A stretch of DNA of 64,000 bases. Source: Aphrocallistes beatrix. Taxonomy: Eukaryota; Porifera; Hexactinellida; Sceptrulophora; Aphrocallistidae. Position numbers and translations under genes: made by a program. Shown here in pieces: positions 42,183-52,855 of the stretch (its first letter is position 1; every line of letters starts with the position of its first letter). The notes beneath the pieces are model-generated. The model was not told where the DNA came from. It searched no databases and saw only the letters and a list, made by a program, of their open reading frames with translations. The stretch spans positions 3,835,104 to 3,899,103 of the forward strand of contig OY725492.1 of the NCBI GenBank assembly GCA_963281255.1, given 5' to 3'.

Positions 42183-42464
42183 TTCTCCACTAGACTGATG
42201 TTAGGTAATAACTTAAGCTTAGGAATGACGTAGTTCTATCTAGGAGTAGTGTAGTTTTGATTATTCGTAGCCTTTACTGAATAATTCGTTGTGGCTATTT
42301 ATTGAACTGAGCCGGAAAAGGTTTTGAGGGATACTGTATTTATAGATAATGTGGCTGCATTCAGTAGGCATACCAATGCAAACTGAAGATTTTGAATTAC
42401 TTAGAAATATTTATAAAATTGTCTCCTTACCGAACTGAGAATAATTCATAACAACAAAGTTGGA

Positions 42465-43613
42465 ATGTTTCGTCGCCTGAGTAGACTTTTATTCACTGAA
42501 TTACACACACACCGTCCACTACGCAGCAAGCTCGCTATCCCCACAACTCTAATACTAGGGTTCGCGACCCTACTGTGGTACCAGTACACCCGATACAGTC
42601 CCAAGAGAAGCAGAATTGCCGGCGTAGCATACTGTGCTAGCAAAGGAGAAGACAGTCTCAGGACGAGAATGAATTTCCTCGCGGACGTGTGCGAAGAAGT
42701 TCTCCCCTCGGTGGTGTCCATCACCTCCTCTGGCACGAGGAGCTCCGTGCTTGGCGCTGTCGTCCGGTCCGGGGGGTCGGGGGTCATCGTACACGAGAGC
42801 GGGCTAGTGCTGACTAACGCGCACGTGACTGGGGGTGCTAGGTCCGTGAGTGTGCGTCTTCATAACAACCGAGTGCTGAAGGGGCATGTTGTGGTAGTAG
42901 ACCAGCTCAAAGATTTAGCGCTTATTCGTTTAATCGTTAAACAGAAACTTCCTGCCCTCAAGCTCGTCACTACCCAGGACCTAAGGGATGGAGAGATGGT
43001 GCTCGCTCTAGGCTCCCCCCTCACGCTAGCTAACACCATCACCTCTGGGATCGTGAGTCAGGCCAACCGACGGAGCGACGAGTTGGGACTGAAGGGGGAG
43101 ATGAGCTATATACAAACTGACGCCGCAATCACTGAAGGTAACTCCGGAGGTCCGTTGGTCAATCTAGACGGGGAGGTGATTGGGATCAATACGTTGACAG
43201 CTGGTCCAGGCGTTTCATTCGCGATACCTTCTGATTACGCAATTCAAATGATGCATAAATTTTCTTCTAATAAGGTAGCGATCAAACCAGAATACCACAT
43301 TGGGATCCAAATGATGTCATTAACGCCACAGCTAATCCAGTCCCTGGTACGGAGATCTGCTCACTCACATCTTAATGAGGTGACAGAGGGGGTCCTGATT
43401 GCCTCCGTAAATTCACACAGTCCTGCCTATCAGGCTGGCCTGCAGGGAGGCGATGTGATCACTCGGGTTAATGGGACGGTCGTCCGCACGGTTACTGAGG
43501 TCTTGGAGTGCATACTGAAAGGTAAATCTATGAAGCTAGGAATTATACGAAGAAATTCTGACTCGTATATATTTATCAATGTTAAACCAGAAATAGTAAA
43601 TTGGGTTGATTGA
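42465..43613 (+). CDS. HTRA2: HtrA2/Omi-type serine protease
   Basis: A single exon codes 382 residues (human HTRA2 is 458). HTRA2 is a trimeric protease of the mitochondrial intermembrane space for protein quality control. A basic N-terminus (MFRRLSRLLF) suggests mitochondrial import, and one membrane segment follows (LAIPTTLILGFATLLWY, residues 25-41). The chymotrypsin-fold triad is intact: His in LTNAHVTG, Asp in VVDQLKDLALIRL and Ser in EGNSGGPLVNLDGEVIGINT. A PDZ domain follows (EYHIGIQMMSLTPQLIQ ... GVLIASVNSHSPAYQAGLQG). IAP-binding AVPS is not evident after the membrane segment; the nearest is AGVAY. It is the second gene after RPS4 on the same strand. Confidence 0.95.
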   Translation: MFRRLSRLLFTELHTHRPLRSKLAIPTTLILGFATLLWYQYTRYSPKRSRIAGVAYCASKGEDSLRTRMNFLADVCEEVLPSVVSITSSGTRSSVLGAVVRSGGSGVIVHESGLVLTNAHVTGGARSVSVRLHNNRVLKGHVVVVDQLKDLALIRLIVKQKLPALKLVTTQDLRDGEMVLALGSPLTLANTITSGIVSQANRRSDELGLKGEMSYIQTDAAITEGNSGGPLVNLDGEVIGINTLTAGPGVSFAIPSDYAIQMMHKFSSNKVAIKPEYHIGIQMMSLTPQLIQSLVRRSAHSHLNEVTEGVLIASVNSHSPAYQAGLQGGDVITRVNGTVVRTVTEVLECILKGKSMKLGIIRRNSDSYIFINVKPEIVNWVD

Positions 43614-43691
43614 TTGTAGAATATAATTAATATCTACATTTTAACACCTTGATATATATTATATACAGGTCTAGTCACTTTTTAAAGGAAT

Positions 43692-44160
43692 ACAAGTACG
43701 CTTCGCTTCGTGCACTTGCGTAGCGCGACTAGCGAACACATTGCGTCCGCAGAGTCGCCCTACGGGCGCCTGGGGATGTTAAAAAATGCCTAAAATTGAC
43801 TAATTTCGCCAATCCATTTCGCAATTTTGTTTAAGATAACTATCTATTGTAAACAAAACTAAAAGTGGCCACAAAGTTGGGAAATATGCAATTGGAAATC
43901 TACACCCCTAATTAACCCAGGTCAACTGCTGAAAGCAAGTCTCTAGCAACTTTTAGAGTTTTAACTATTGTAAACGAGAACTAATAAAATATTTATCATA
44001 TTAGTTGGAAAATACGATATTCGAAATCTACACCTCTAAAAAACCCATGTTAACCGTTGGAAGCTAGTCTCTAGCCCATTACAATCTAAAACTAATCTCC
44101 AAATCGTAACTTATAAGCAAACAAGCAAGCTTGGCTTGCTTGCGCGACTTATGGACACTA
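43692..44160 (+). repeat. Second copy of the GC-rich terminus/satellite family
   Basis: The left terminus ACAAGTACGCTTCGCTTCGT (43692) with CGCGACTAGCGAACACATT and GTCCGCAGAGTCGCCC parallels the element at 16828. Two diverged satellite units follow (AAATCTACACCCC near 43898 and AAATCTACACCTC near 44026, about 128 bp apart). At 44121 a second terminus (ACAAGCAAGCTTGGCTTGCT, CGCGACTTATGGACAC) appears in the same orientation, not inverted, so it is probably the truncated start of another copy. Confidence 0.75.
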
Positions 44161-45725
44161 CATCGCTTTCACGTTCTCTACTGATTGCTGAATTGTCATT
44201 TGTCTACGGTTACATTCATGAAATCAGAACTGTAGCTGAAAATTTTGGTTAATGATACGTAACTAGAATTTACTTCATATTAAGCCAACTATTCCTGAAT
44301 GTAAGGCCAATTTGAATCCACAAAGTTCACATTGCCAGAGATTGTTAAGTTACAACACAACCAATTTAAGTCCAGAACTTCCAACAATTATAGTGTATTA
44401 TTTGTTATGGTCAATCAATTTGATCATAAAATAACTTTTAATAATCAAATAATAGACTCAAAATAGCTGTATTCAACCATTTCTAGAATCGTGTGAATCG
44501 CATTCTAAAAGCCTGATAGTTGATTGGTTCTCACATGAACCAATTAATTTCGATCACAAATTGTCCCTTTGATTGTATGCATTGTAAGTCACTACTGTGT
44601 TTAGAATTTGCATTATAAAATAATCGAATTTGATTAGTCAGCATAATTTGTCACCTATCTCGGCGACGCGTGAAGATTTCACTTTGATCTTTGGACTCCC
44701 TTGTAGACTGATTATTATTTACCTGTGTGCCAAATTTCACATTTCTAGCACCTCCCAGTTCTTCAATCAACTTGCACAAACAAAAAAGCAATTGAGTTTT
44801 AATATATAAGATTTCCATTAGATAATTAACTTCAAAATTACATATCAGCAAGCTAAAGTACAGAAGTACAGATAATTTGGAAATTGTATACATGACTTAT
44901 ATCCCAGCATGCATACGTACGGGATACCTAGGGGGGGCGGGGCATTTGACCCGAATTCCTGTGACCGCCCCTGGATATACCCAATCATATTGTAAGTATT
45001 GGATGAATAAATTTCCTTGTACACAAGTCAATAATCATGCTGAGCTAATTGAATAGTATTGTTATTATGCGACATGAGGTATGAAATTGCAGTATTGGGA
45101 TAGTATTTATTAACCAAGTTATGTGCATTTATAATAAATTGGGTAAGTTTCTCTAATTACTTGATTAATTAGAATATTGCATGATAATAGTTGTGTAATC
45201 GTAATTGCAAATGAAATTGCGTCGATAGATTTCCTTGTTTGAATTAATTTACTGAGAAAGATTTGTAGCATTCTCAGCGGAATAATGAACTCTTCTGTTC
45301 TCTAAGTCGTTGGCATTACTACAGACACCAGCTAGACTCTCTCAATAATTTAAATTTTTAAATCGTTATTATACAAACACAGTTCATTCTCGTATGTATA
45401 ATCACTAATAGATAGCAAATAGGCAGTATTGAATCAGCTTCTAATTTCAATGTTAACAAAATAAGAAAGCTGCTGAGGTGTATTTTGGTGTTTAGGACAT
45501 ATATATAATTCTATTTGTGCTGTATCGCACCAATTTGAAAACGCTAGTGCTTTATTACCTTCGTGAATACTACAATTTCTTCTATTGTGCAGTTTCTATG
45601 CACTTAATAAGCATTTAATAGCTGTTTTAATAATCCTTATCCCTTTATTGTATGCTCGAACTCTGTCTACGCGTATATATATTGATATCATCTCGATTTA
45701 TAGAGACTCACTTATTAGAAAAAAA
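44161..45725. other. Intergenic, upstream of the receptor phosphatase
   Basis: A long AT-rich spacer. A short hAT-like fragment may lie at 44928-44973 (AGGGGGGGCGGGGCATTTGAC and TGACCGCCCCTGG). An 80-codon open frame on the minus strand (44893-44651) has no recognisable features. Nothing else is supported. Confidence 0.4.
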
Positions 45726-48700
45726 ATGGAATTCCTATATGTAGCAAGAATTTTTGTGTTATTGATCTTGATGAAATCGCTTCCACTCTCACATGCTTCT
45801 CTTCAACTAACTTTCAACGTGACATCTCCCAACCAAGTTGACTCCTTTTCTTTTCGACACAATGCTACCTCGTTCACCAATTCACACACTCGCTATATAC
45901 TGGATGCGTCCACTTCTTTACGCGTAGAGTGTTCCTCCTCCGCTCAATCAAATGTATCTCTACTGTGTGGTGATTCTAACACAAACTGTTCTGGATCGGT
46001 GAAGCAACTGAACCTTACAGAAATTTTTATATCAAACTACACATGTATCGCAAATAATTCAAATTCAAGTTTAACACAGAATATCACAGTTTCAATCCTA
46101 TTGGGATATCCACCAGCAATACTTCCTAGAAGTGACCCTGAAGTTTATTTGTTAGAAAACAGACATTCAGTTCTGGAAGTAGAAGTTTCATCCCTGCCTG
46201 CTCCTGATGTGAAATGGAGCGTGAATTCCATGTTGATTCCGATAAACTTGACCAATATATCTACTTTGACGAATGTATCCACTTTATTTATCCCATTCCA
46301 AAACACATTTGGAACGTATACAGTGATAGCCACTAATATTTTGGGGAATGTTTCAGAAAGTTTTGAAGTCAGACTCGGTAAAGCTCCACTTATTATCTCA
46401 CGGAATCCACCAATCTCACCTCACTACGTTCTAGCTAGCACGAGTTTCAATCTGACCGTTGTTGTCACTGCTATCCCACCGCCTGCAATAACATGGGAAC
46501 GTAACTCTCGTCAATTGTTCGGATCTGACAATAATACAATTTCTTCTGGAGACAACGTTACCTATACACTCAGCATTCCGATGATAGATTGTACGGACAG
46601 TTATACAGTGAGTGTTCAGAATCAGTTTGAAAAAATTAATACTACGTTTACTGTCATGATTGGCTATCCCCCGGAAGCAGATGAAATGATGTTGACTTAC
46701 GTCTCCAATTCTTCAGTCACTCTTGATTGCAATGCTAGTGCGATGCCTCCTGTAAGCTCTCTCAACTGCTCTATGTGGTACTTTAACAATACACAGCTAT
46801 GCGGGAGTGGGTTTGAGTTTGAAGGCACGACTATGACCATCCACCAGGTCAACGTGTCACATGCCGGTGCATACACCTGTACACCGGGCAATCAGTTCGG
46901 TACCGCCAGCACCCTATTCAACCTTCAGATACACACTTTCCCCGCCTTCTTAGAGACGGGAGGGGACATTAATCTCACATTAAATTCCTCCCAGTCACTC
47001 ACTCTCACCTGCACTGCTGTTGGCATCCCGCTTCCCCGGATAGAGTGGAGACTGGATGGAAAGGTTTACTCACCCCAAACTCCATCCTACATCCACACAA
47101 ATGGTGGGAGGAGTGTTCTCTCATTCACTTCGCTCCAAAATGCCAATAACGGCACATACAGGTGCATCGCTAGAGCTACCATCACCAGATCCCCAGGTCT
47201 TACAGAACTAAGTAACGCGTCTTCTAACGGTACCCTCCTCACGATCATTCCGCTACCTCCAACCTCCCCACCCCGTGTTCCCCCTCTCCCACCCTTCCAC
47301 GACACGCTGATATTCACTGGGGTGTTCGTCGTGGTGATCGGAGTGCTTTGTATTTTCGTAGTTTCGTTCGGACTTGTCTGTCTTTTGAGGACGAGGATTC
47401 GGTCCGTCCGCATAATGGGGATGAACCAGCATGAGAGAGAGGTAGCACACATCTTAGAAATGTCCATGGTGCATTCTGAGAAGAGCTTTGTGATTGTACC
47501 CAAAGAGCACACGATGATAGACTCACTAAGCGAAACCGGTATCATTGTGGATATAAAGGTGAGAGATATCGCGAATTATATCGAAGAGCTCAAAGCCAAC
47601 GATCAACTAGGATTCTCAGAGCAGTATGACTTGATTCGGAAGAAATCCGCCGAACACCCTTATGAGGTCGGGGATTTGCTAGAGAACAAGAGCAAGAATC
47701 GCTATAACAATATCTTCTGTTATGACCGTTCGAGAGTCAAATTGACACCGATCGATGACGCACACAATGACTTCATCCACGCGAATTTTATCACTGGTTA
47801 CAACCGCGAGAGGGAGTACATCGCCACCCAGGGACCACTTGAAAACACGATTGAGGATTTCTGGCGGATGGTCTGGGAGTACCACTGTAGCACAATCGTA
47901 ATGCTAACCAGGTGTACGGAGAACTTGAAGAGGAAATGCGCTTTCTACTGGGTTGAGGAGGGAGAGGAGAGATTCTTTGAGATGGCAGTCTCTTACGTGT
48001 CCAGCCTGCACCTAGTAGACTACTCAATCATCAAGCTGAGAGTGAGACCTGTAGACTTCACAGGTGACGAGTTGATGGTGTCGCTATTCCAGTTTGTGTC
48101 CTGGCCCGACTTCGGGACACCAGACAGTCCGGCTGGACTCCTGCACTTCAGGAACAAGATCAGAGAGACGCACCCCTTCTCCTCCCCTTCCCCTGTGGTG
48201 GTGCACTGCAGCGCTGGGGTCGGGAGGTCCGGCACCTTCATTGCTCTGGATGTGGAGCTGCAGAAAGCGGCGGCTGAAGACCGGATCAACCCGTTTAACC
48301 GCGTGATCGAGCTGCGAGAAGAGAGGAACTTGTTGATACAGACAGAAGCTCAGTATGTGTTCCTACACTCCGCTATCCTGGAAGGGATCCTCTTCGGCTA
48401 CGAAGATACCCCGGTAGCGGACCTCCCCGTTCTAATCGATAACTTGTACAAAGTTGACGAGGAAGCGGGGAAAACCGGGTTTGAACTGGACTTTCAAGCT
48501 CTTATCCTAAGTAACATCGACTCACGGCAATTTTCAGATGGAAATTTACCTTGTAACAGTGATAAAAACCGAAGAAATCAGGTCTTACCTTACAATAAGA
48601 ACCGCATTAAGTTAACTATGATCCCAGGCGTGGAGGGATCAGACTACATCAATGCCAGTCTGATAGACAGCTATGCATTCAAGAATGTTTTTATTGCGAC

Positions 48701-49295
48701 GCAAGCACCGCCCGCTTCTACAATCTGCGACTTCTGGAGGATGATATTCGAGAGGAATGTGACAACGGTGATCATGCTTTGTAATTTAGCGGAACGTGGC
48801 ACTGAGGTTTCTACTCAATATTGGCCTGAACTTGGAGAAAGTTTGGATTTAGAAGCGGTGCTAGTCACGAATGAGGGGGAGGAATTGAATGAAGAGCTGA
48901 GGATAGTGGAGCGTGACCTAACAGTGGAGTACAGGAAACTGAAATCCTCTCTCACCATCAAGCACTATCAGTACACAGGATGGGTAGATAACCGCCTTCC
49001 TGAAGATTTCAGTGGGCTGATTGAACTATTGGATATCACACATGAAGCCGCGACAGAGAACAAGAGATCTCCTGTGGTTGTGCACTGCACATCTGGCATT
49101 GGAAGAACTGGCGTTTTCCTTGCCTTGTACAATTCTATTGAGCAGGTTACATTCGAGGAGTCCGTCAACTTGTTCTATGTTATCAAGAAGCTTCGCTTAC
49201 AGAGAGCACAGACCATCCAATCCATCCACCAGTACGAGTTTTGTTACCTAGCTCTCACTGAGTGCCTCAGAGCTATAGAGCAGAAGGATCAATGA
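45726..49295 (+). CDS. Receptor tyrosine phosphatase, Ig ectodomain, two PTP domains
   Basis: A single exon; the start is set at the ATG 45726 because a signal peptide follows it (VARIFVLLILMKSLPLSHA); the protein is 1189 residues. The ectodomain has about four or five Ig-like domains (cores such as YTCIANNS, YTVIATNILGN, GAYTCTPGNQFG, GTYRCIAR) and many N-glycosylation sites. One transmembrane helix (LIFTGVFVVVIGVLCIFVVS, about residues 526-545) leads to tandem PTP domains. D1 is catalytically complete: KNRYNNI, WPDFG, VHCSAGVGRSGT (48197-48232). D2 keeps VHCTSGIGRTG (about 49079-49111), but its WPD loop reads WVDNRLP, so it is probably weak or regulatory. The layout resembles LAR-class (R2A) phosphatases, without clear fibronectin domains. 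It would dephosphorylate adhesion-linked tyrosines. Confidence 0.93.
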   Translation: MEFLYVARIFVLLILMKSLPLSHASLQLTFNVTSPNQVDSFSFRHNATSFTNSHTRYILDASTSLRVECSSSAQSNVSLLCGDSNTNCSGSVKQLNLTEIFISNYTCIANNSNSSLTQNITVSILLGYPPAILPRSDPEVYLLENRHSVLEVEVSSLPAPDVKWSVNSMLIPINLTNISTLTNVSTLFIPFQNTFGTYTVIATNILGNVSESFEVRLGKAPLIISRNPPISPHYVLASTSFNLTVVVTAIPPPAITWERNSRQLFGSDNNTISSGDNVTYTLSIPMIDCTDSYTVSVQNQFEKINTTFTVMIGYPPEADEMMLTYVSNSSVTLDCNASAMPPVSSLNCSMWYFNNTQLCGSGFEFEGTTMTIHQVNVSHAGAYTCTPGNQFGTASTLFNLQIHTFPAFLETGGDINLTLNSSQSLTLTCTAVGIPLPRIEWRLDGKVYSPQTPSYIHTNGGRSVLSFTSLQNANNGTYRCIARATITRSPGLTELSNASSNGTLLTIIPLPPTSPPRVPPLPPFHDTLIFTGVFVVVIGVLCIFVVSFGLVCLLRTRIRSVRIMGMNQHEREVAHILEMSMVHSEKSFVIVPKEHTMIDSLSETGIIVDIKVRDIANYIEELKANDQLGFSEQYDLIRKKSAEHPYEVGDLLENKSKNRYNNIFCYDRSRVKLTPIDDAHNDFIHANFITGYNREREYIATQGPLENTIEDFWRMVWEYHCSTIVMLTRCTENLKRKCAFYWVEEGEERFFEMAVSYVSSLHLVDYSIIKLRVRPVDFTGDELMVSLFQFVSWPDFGTPDSPAGLLHFRNKIRETHPFSSPSPVVVHCSAGVGRSGTFIALDVELQKAAAEDRINPFNRVIELREERNLLIQTEAQYVFLHSAILEGILFGYEDTPVADLPVLIDNLYKVDEEAGKTGFELDFQALILSNIDSRQFSDGNLPCNSDKNRRNQVLPYNKNRIKLTMIPGVEGSDYINASLIDSYAFKNVFIATQAPPASTICDFWRMIFERNVTTVIMLCNLAERGTEVSTQYWPELGESLDLEAVLVTNEGEELNEELRIVERDLTVEYRKLKSSLTIKHYQYTGWVDNRLPEDFSGLIELLDITHEAATENKRSPVVVHCTSGIGRTGVFLALYNSIEQVTFEESVNLFYVIKKLRLQRAQTIQSIHQYEFCYLALTECLRAIEQKDQ

Positions 49296-49534
49296 CGTCA
49301 TGATGCGATCAGCTGAGCAATTGGGTTATTTTGCTTTTTGCAACGCATTTTTAGCTCATGCCGCAAATATATAAGCAGTTGTTGTTACCTCAGATATTCA
49401 TTATGTACCATCTAGCTATTTTATGTGATGTTAGCGCAATTTTAAATTATTTATTTTCCTTATTTTAACGAATCTCATTATTAGGTAATACTTCAATATC
49501 AAATTAAACATATTTTGTTTCCACTAGTTAGTGA

Positions 49535-52500
49535 ATGGTTGACTTCTCTCTTCAAATCTTCATTTTACTCTCCTTCATTTCCCTATGCACATCTCAGTGT
49601 ATTGAGAATGTCACGTCGAGTTTGATAGAAAATCGCATCAAAGCTATTGTTGGGATTAATCTCGAGTCTCCTACACCCCCTACCATCTCTATCCTTGAAG
49701 TGTACTACAACTGTCGAGCACACTCCCCCACTCCCAACATCTTCTCTTCTCTCTCCATCACTGTTGACTTTCAAGTTTCAGATCCCAACCCTTCCGCCAT
49801 ACAATACACACAGATAGATTTCGAGTGTATAAGCGACTCTTGGATGGCAATTGATCAACAATTTCCTTCGCTTTTTAACACCTCCCAACTTTCAGTTTTT
49901 CGATCACATTCCTACTACTTAGACAACTGTACAAGCTGTCATTTCTCAGCTAGCAACCCGTATCACTGTGTGGAATGTGACCAAGTGTGTGACATGAGTT
50001 ATTTTGGATATTGCACTTCTGCAGGCGCTTCTGAATGCTGCAACTTCCTATGGCAAGACACCTGCCAGACGGTCTGTCCTAGCGGGACTAGGCCGCATTC
50101 GAACCACTCTTGTGTCTGCTCTGAGTTTATCTCCGGAAGTAATTGCGATATTTGTAGCTATCCTTGTGATAACAACGGCACTGCAAACGCGGAATGTAAC
50201 GCCTGTATCTGCCCACATGGCTATTCTGACAGAAACTGCAGCACAGAGATAAATTTCTGTGACAGTAGTCCCTGTCCACAAAACGCGAATTGTAACAGCT
50301 CTCCAGCTGGTCCTACATGCACATGCATTCAGGGGTATACTGGTGGGAACTGCGAGAACAAGATCGACTTCTGTCTGAGTCAGCCTTGTAAGAATGAGTC
50401 TGTGTGTAGATCTGAGACCACTGGCTTCTCCTGTATATGCCATGCGGGCACTACTGGGCCTGATTGTGGTGTCACTGTTGACTCGTGCAAAACGCTAAAC
50501 CCTTGTAGGAACAATGGGACCTGTTTGAATGGGATAAGAGGGGCGGAGTGCCAATGTTCCTATGAATACATTGGTCAATTCTGCAACTCTGAGGTTGACT
50601 TTTGTCTCACAGATCCTTGTTTGAATAACGGCACCTGTACGCCAACTCTAGGCAACTACACTTGTGCCTGCGACTTCCCTTATTCCGGACACGATTGTGA
50701 GAATGCCATAGACTACTGTGAGCCTAACCTCTGCTCTAATAATTCAGTGGAATGTCTGAACACAGTTCAAGGATCTGTGTGCGTTTGTGAGGCAGGTTTC
50801 AATGGGGCATTTTGTGAGGATAACATCGATGATTGTTTGTCGGTTGACTGTAACGAAGGTAGGTGTGTGGATGAGGTGTTGAATTATACTTGTGGGTGTG
50901 ATGTCGGATTTACTGGACGGCACTGTGAACTGAATGATGTAGGTTTGTTGTGCAGCAAAGTGAGGTGTGAAAATAATGGCAGCTGTAGTGTCGAATATTT
51001 TGTGAATGCGAGTAGAGATGAAGTGGTATTAGTCGCGAATAGCGACGACATAATGTATAAGTCTGGCTATTGCAATTGTACGAATGAATGGGGTGGAGTG
51101 ATGTGTGAAAATTGCCTGTTATCCTGTAGAGAAAACGAAGTGGCAAATTCCGTATGTGGCCGATGTATATGTGAAGGTCTCTGGAGTGGGGTGGACTGTA
51201 TGGAATGTGAGTATCTTCGCGAGGCGAGTGCCTGTGTTGAGAACTGCACAATAGAGAGCTATCAGGTTTCATCTAATGGTACATGTTTTGCTTGTGGGTT
51301 AGTGCATTGTGTCCAATGCAACCAATCCCGTCCACAGGAATGTGAGAAATGTGAATCAAACTACACACTCAACACAGAGACTGGTGCCTGTGATGAAATT
51401 CCGATACATTCCACAACTCCCTTCATAACAACCACACCCCCACCACCCCCACCTCCCCCAGAAATACCCCCATTGGACATCCCAGGCCTCTCGATTGGAC
51501 TGCCACTCGGTCTGCTGCTTCTGCTCTTGCTAATAATCGCGATAGTAGTGATAGTAATCATTTTGTGGAAGTGCAAAGGCTGCGGCTTCTGTAGCTGTTG
51601 CTGTAAGTGTGGTGGGTGCATGGGAGGAGGCGGTGGAAGCGGGAGAAGTTGGTGGGGAGGGAGACCGAAGAAGCAGACTCTGAATATTCAGATAGTTTCC
51701 GGAGGGTTGGATGATGATGAGGAAGATATCGTTTTGCGTAGAGGAAAGAAGAAAAAAAAGAAAATTTCTAAAGACAAAGTCTTGGATAAATACAAACACC
51801 TTGAGGATAGCAGATCGAGTCTGTTCTCTGCCACTGCCAGCCAGATGCCCACTCAATCCCATGCAATAGAACTGAACGAGAATCCACAGTACAGCCCTGA
51901 GAGGCAGGTGTGTCCTTCTGGTGAGAGTGCAAACTACGAGTTTATCTATGAGCGCCAACTAGACTCTATGCATACCTTTCCTACCTCCACGCCTCTACAA
52001 CCTCCTCCTCCTCCTCAAACAATGCAACCGATAAATCATGATTATAAACTCCAACAAATTGCCCCAGTCACTTCTGTCCGCCCCCTCCTGCCTCCTCAAA
52101 ATATCGAACCGATACACGATTATAATCCCCAATCAGTTGTTCCAGGTCCTTTTGTCTCTCCACTCCAACAGCCTCAAACTATCGAACCAGTAAACTACAA
52201 TTATAAACTCCAACCAGTTGTCCCACTCCCTTTTGTCCGTCCCCTCTTGCCTCCTCAAAATATCGAACCGATACACGATTATAATCCCCAATCAGTTGTT
52301 CCAGGTCCTTTTGTCTCTCCACTCCAACAGCCTCAAACTATCGAACCAGTAAATCACAATTATAAACTCCAACCAGTTGTCCCACTCCCTTTTGTCCGTC
52401 CCCTCTTGCCTCCTCAAAATATCGAACCGATACACGATTATAATCCCCAATCAGCTGTTCAGCTTCCGTCTGCTGGCGTTGAAACGGCAGAAAACATATA

Positions 52501-52855
52501 TACTCACCCAACAATTCCCCAAATTACTTCTCTTCCTCAAATTGATGCAACCGCTTCCCCTTATGAACAGTTTGATGTGAGCGCAACTCAATATGAACAA
52601 AATGAAAATGTGTACTCTTATCCCGACTCGTTTACCTCTGAGTCTATATACGCACCTCCCTCCATTGCTCAGCATTACGAGAATGCAGAAGGAATCTCCA
52701 CTGACGACTACCACACTCCGGAGTATAACACCACGCAACAGCAGGCTGAGTATGTCAACGTGAATGAGTGGCAGACAGACGACAGTTATCAGGATTATAC
52801 TCAGGCTTCAGATTCAACAATCACTCAAAACGTATCCAGTCGTACTCCTCTTTAA
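49535..52855 (+). CDS. EGF-repeat single-pass membrane protein
   Basis: A single exon codes 1106 residues. A signal peptide (LQIFILLSFISLCTSQ) precedes a unique 130-residue N-terminal domain and a Cys-rich stretch (CTSCHFSASNPYHCVECDQVC). About eight or nine EGF-like repeats span 50250-50935 (for example CKNESVCRSETTGFSCICHAG, CRNNGTCLNGIRGAECQC), followed by furin-like Cys pairs (VHCVQCNQSRPQECEKC). A polyproline run and one transmembrane helix (LGLLLLLLLIIAIVVIVIIL, about 51505-51565) lead to a membrane-proximal Cys cluster (CKGCGFCSCCCKCGGC), a possible palmitoylation site. The long cytoplasmic tail has an acidic-basic patch (DDDEEDIVLRRGKKKKKK) and 53-residue repeats. It looks like a Notch-ligand/Crumbs-style adhesion receptor, but no DSL or laminin-G domain is recognisable. 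Confidence 0.82.
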   Translation: MVDFSLQIFILLSFISLCTSQCIENVTSSLIENRIKAIVGINLESPTPPTISILEVYYNCRAHSPTPNIFSSLSITVDFQVSDPNPSAIQYTQIDFECISDSWMAIDQQFPSLFNTSQLSVFRSHSYYLDNCTSCHFSASNPYHCVECDQVCDMSYFGYCTSAGASECCNFLWQDTCQTVCPSGTRPHSNHSCVCSEFISGSNCDICSYPCDNNGTANAECNACICPHGYSDRNCSTEINFCDSSPCPQNANCNSSPAGPTCTCIQGYTGGNCENKIDFCLSQPCKNESVCRSETTGFSCICHAGTTGPDCGVTVDSCKTLNPCRNNGTCLNGIRGAECQCSYEYIGQFCNSEVDFCLTDPCLNNGTCTPTLGNYTCACDFPYSGHDCENAIDYCEPNLCSNNSVECLNTVQGSVCVCEAGFNGAFCEDNIDDCLSVDCNEGRCVDEVLNYTCGCDVGFTGRHCELNDVGLLCSKVRCENNGSCSVEYFVNASRDEVVLVANSDDIMYKSGYCNCTNEWGGVMCENCLLSCRENEVANSVCGRCICEGLWSGVDCMECEYLREASACVENCTIESYQVSSNGTCFACGLVHCVQCNQSRPQECEKCESNYTLNTETGACDEIPIHSTTPFITTTPPPPPPPPEIPPLDIPGLSIGLPLGLLLLLLLIIAIVVIVIILWKCKGCGFCSCCCKCGGCMGGGGGSGRSWWGGRPKKQTLNIQIVSGGLDDDEEDIVLRRGKKKKKKISKDKVLDKYKHLEDSRSSLFSATASQMPTQSHAIELNENPQYSPERQVCPSGESANYEFIYERQLDSMHTFPTSTPLQPPPPPQTMQPINHDYKLQQIAPVTSVRPLLPPQNIEPIHDYNPQSVVPGPFVSPLQQPQTIEPVNYNYKLQPVVPLPFVRPLLPPQNIEPIHDYNPQSVVPGPFVSPLQQPQTIEPVNHNYKLQPVVPLPFVRPLLPPQNIEPIHDYNPQSAVQLPSAGVETAENIYTHPTIPQITSLPQIDATASPYEQFDVSATQYEQNENVYSYPDSFTSESIYAPPSIAQHYENAEGISTDDYHTPEYNTTQQQAEYVNVNEWQTDDSYQDYTQASDSTITQNVSSRTPL
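52076..52465 (+). repeat. 159-bp coding tandem repeat in the EGF-protein tail
   Basis: GTCCG(C/T)CCCCTC recurs at 52076, 52235 and 52394, a period of 159 bp (53 codons), with two full units and a partial third at over 95 percent identity. Each unit itself contains two half-repeats built on QNIEPIHDYNPQ and QTIEPVNYNYKLQ. A more diverged half-unit precedes (QTMQPINHDYKLQ). Confidence 0.9.

Noticed and set aside
44651-44893. 80-codon minus-strand frame
   Set aside because: It has no recognisable domain and lies in AT-rich repeat-bearing spacer. A hydrophobic start alone is not enough.
44928-44973. hAT-like CCAGGGGCGG fragment
   Set aside because: Only 46 bp with imperfect ends; too short to separate from chance G-rich sequence.
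45585-45725. Upstream extension of the phosphatase frame from a TTG codon
   Set aside because: There is no ATG in the extension, and the ATG at 45726 directly precedes a good signal peptide.
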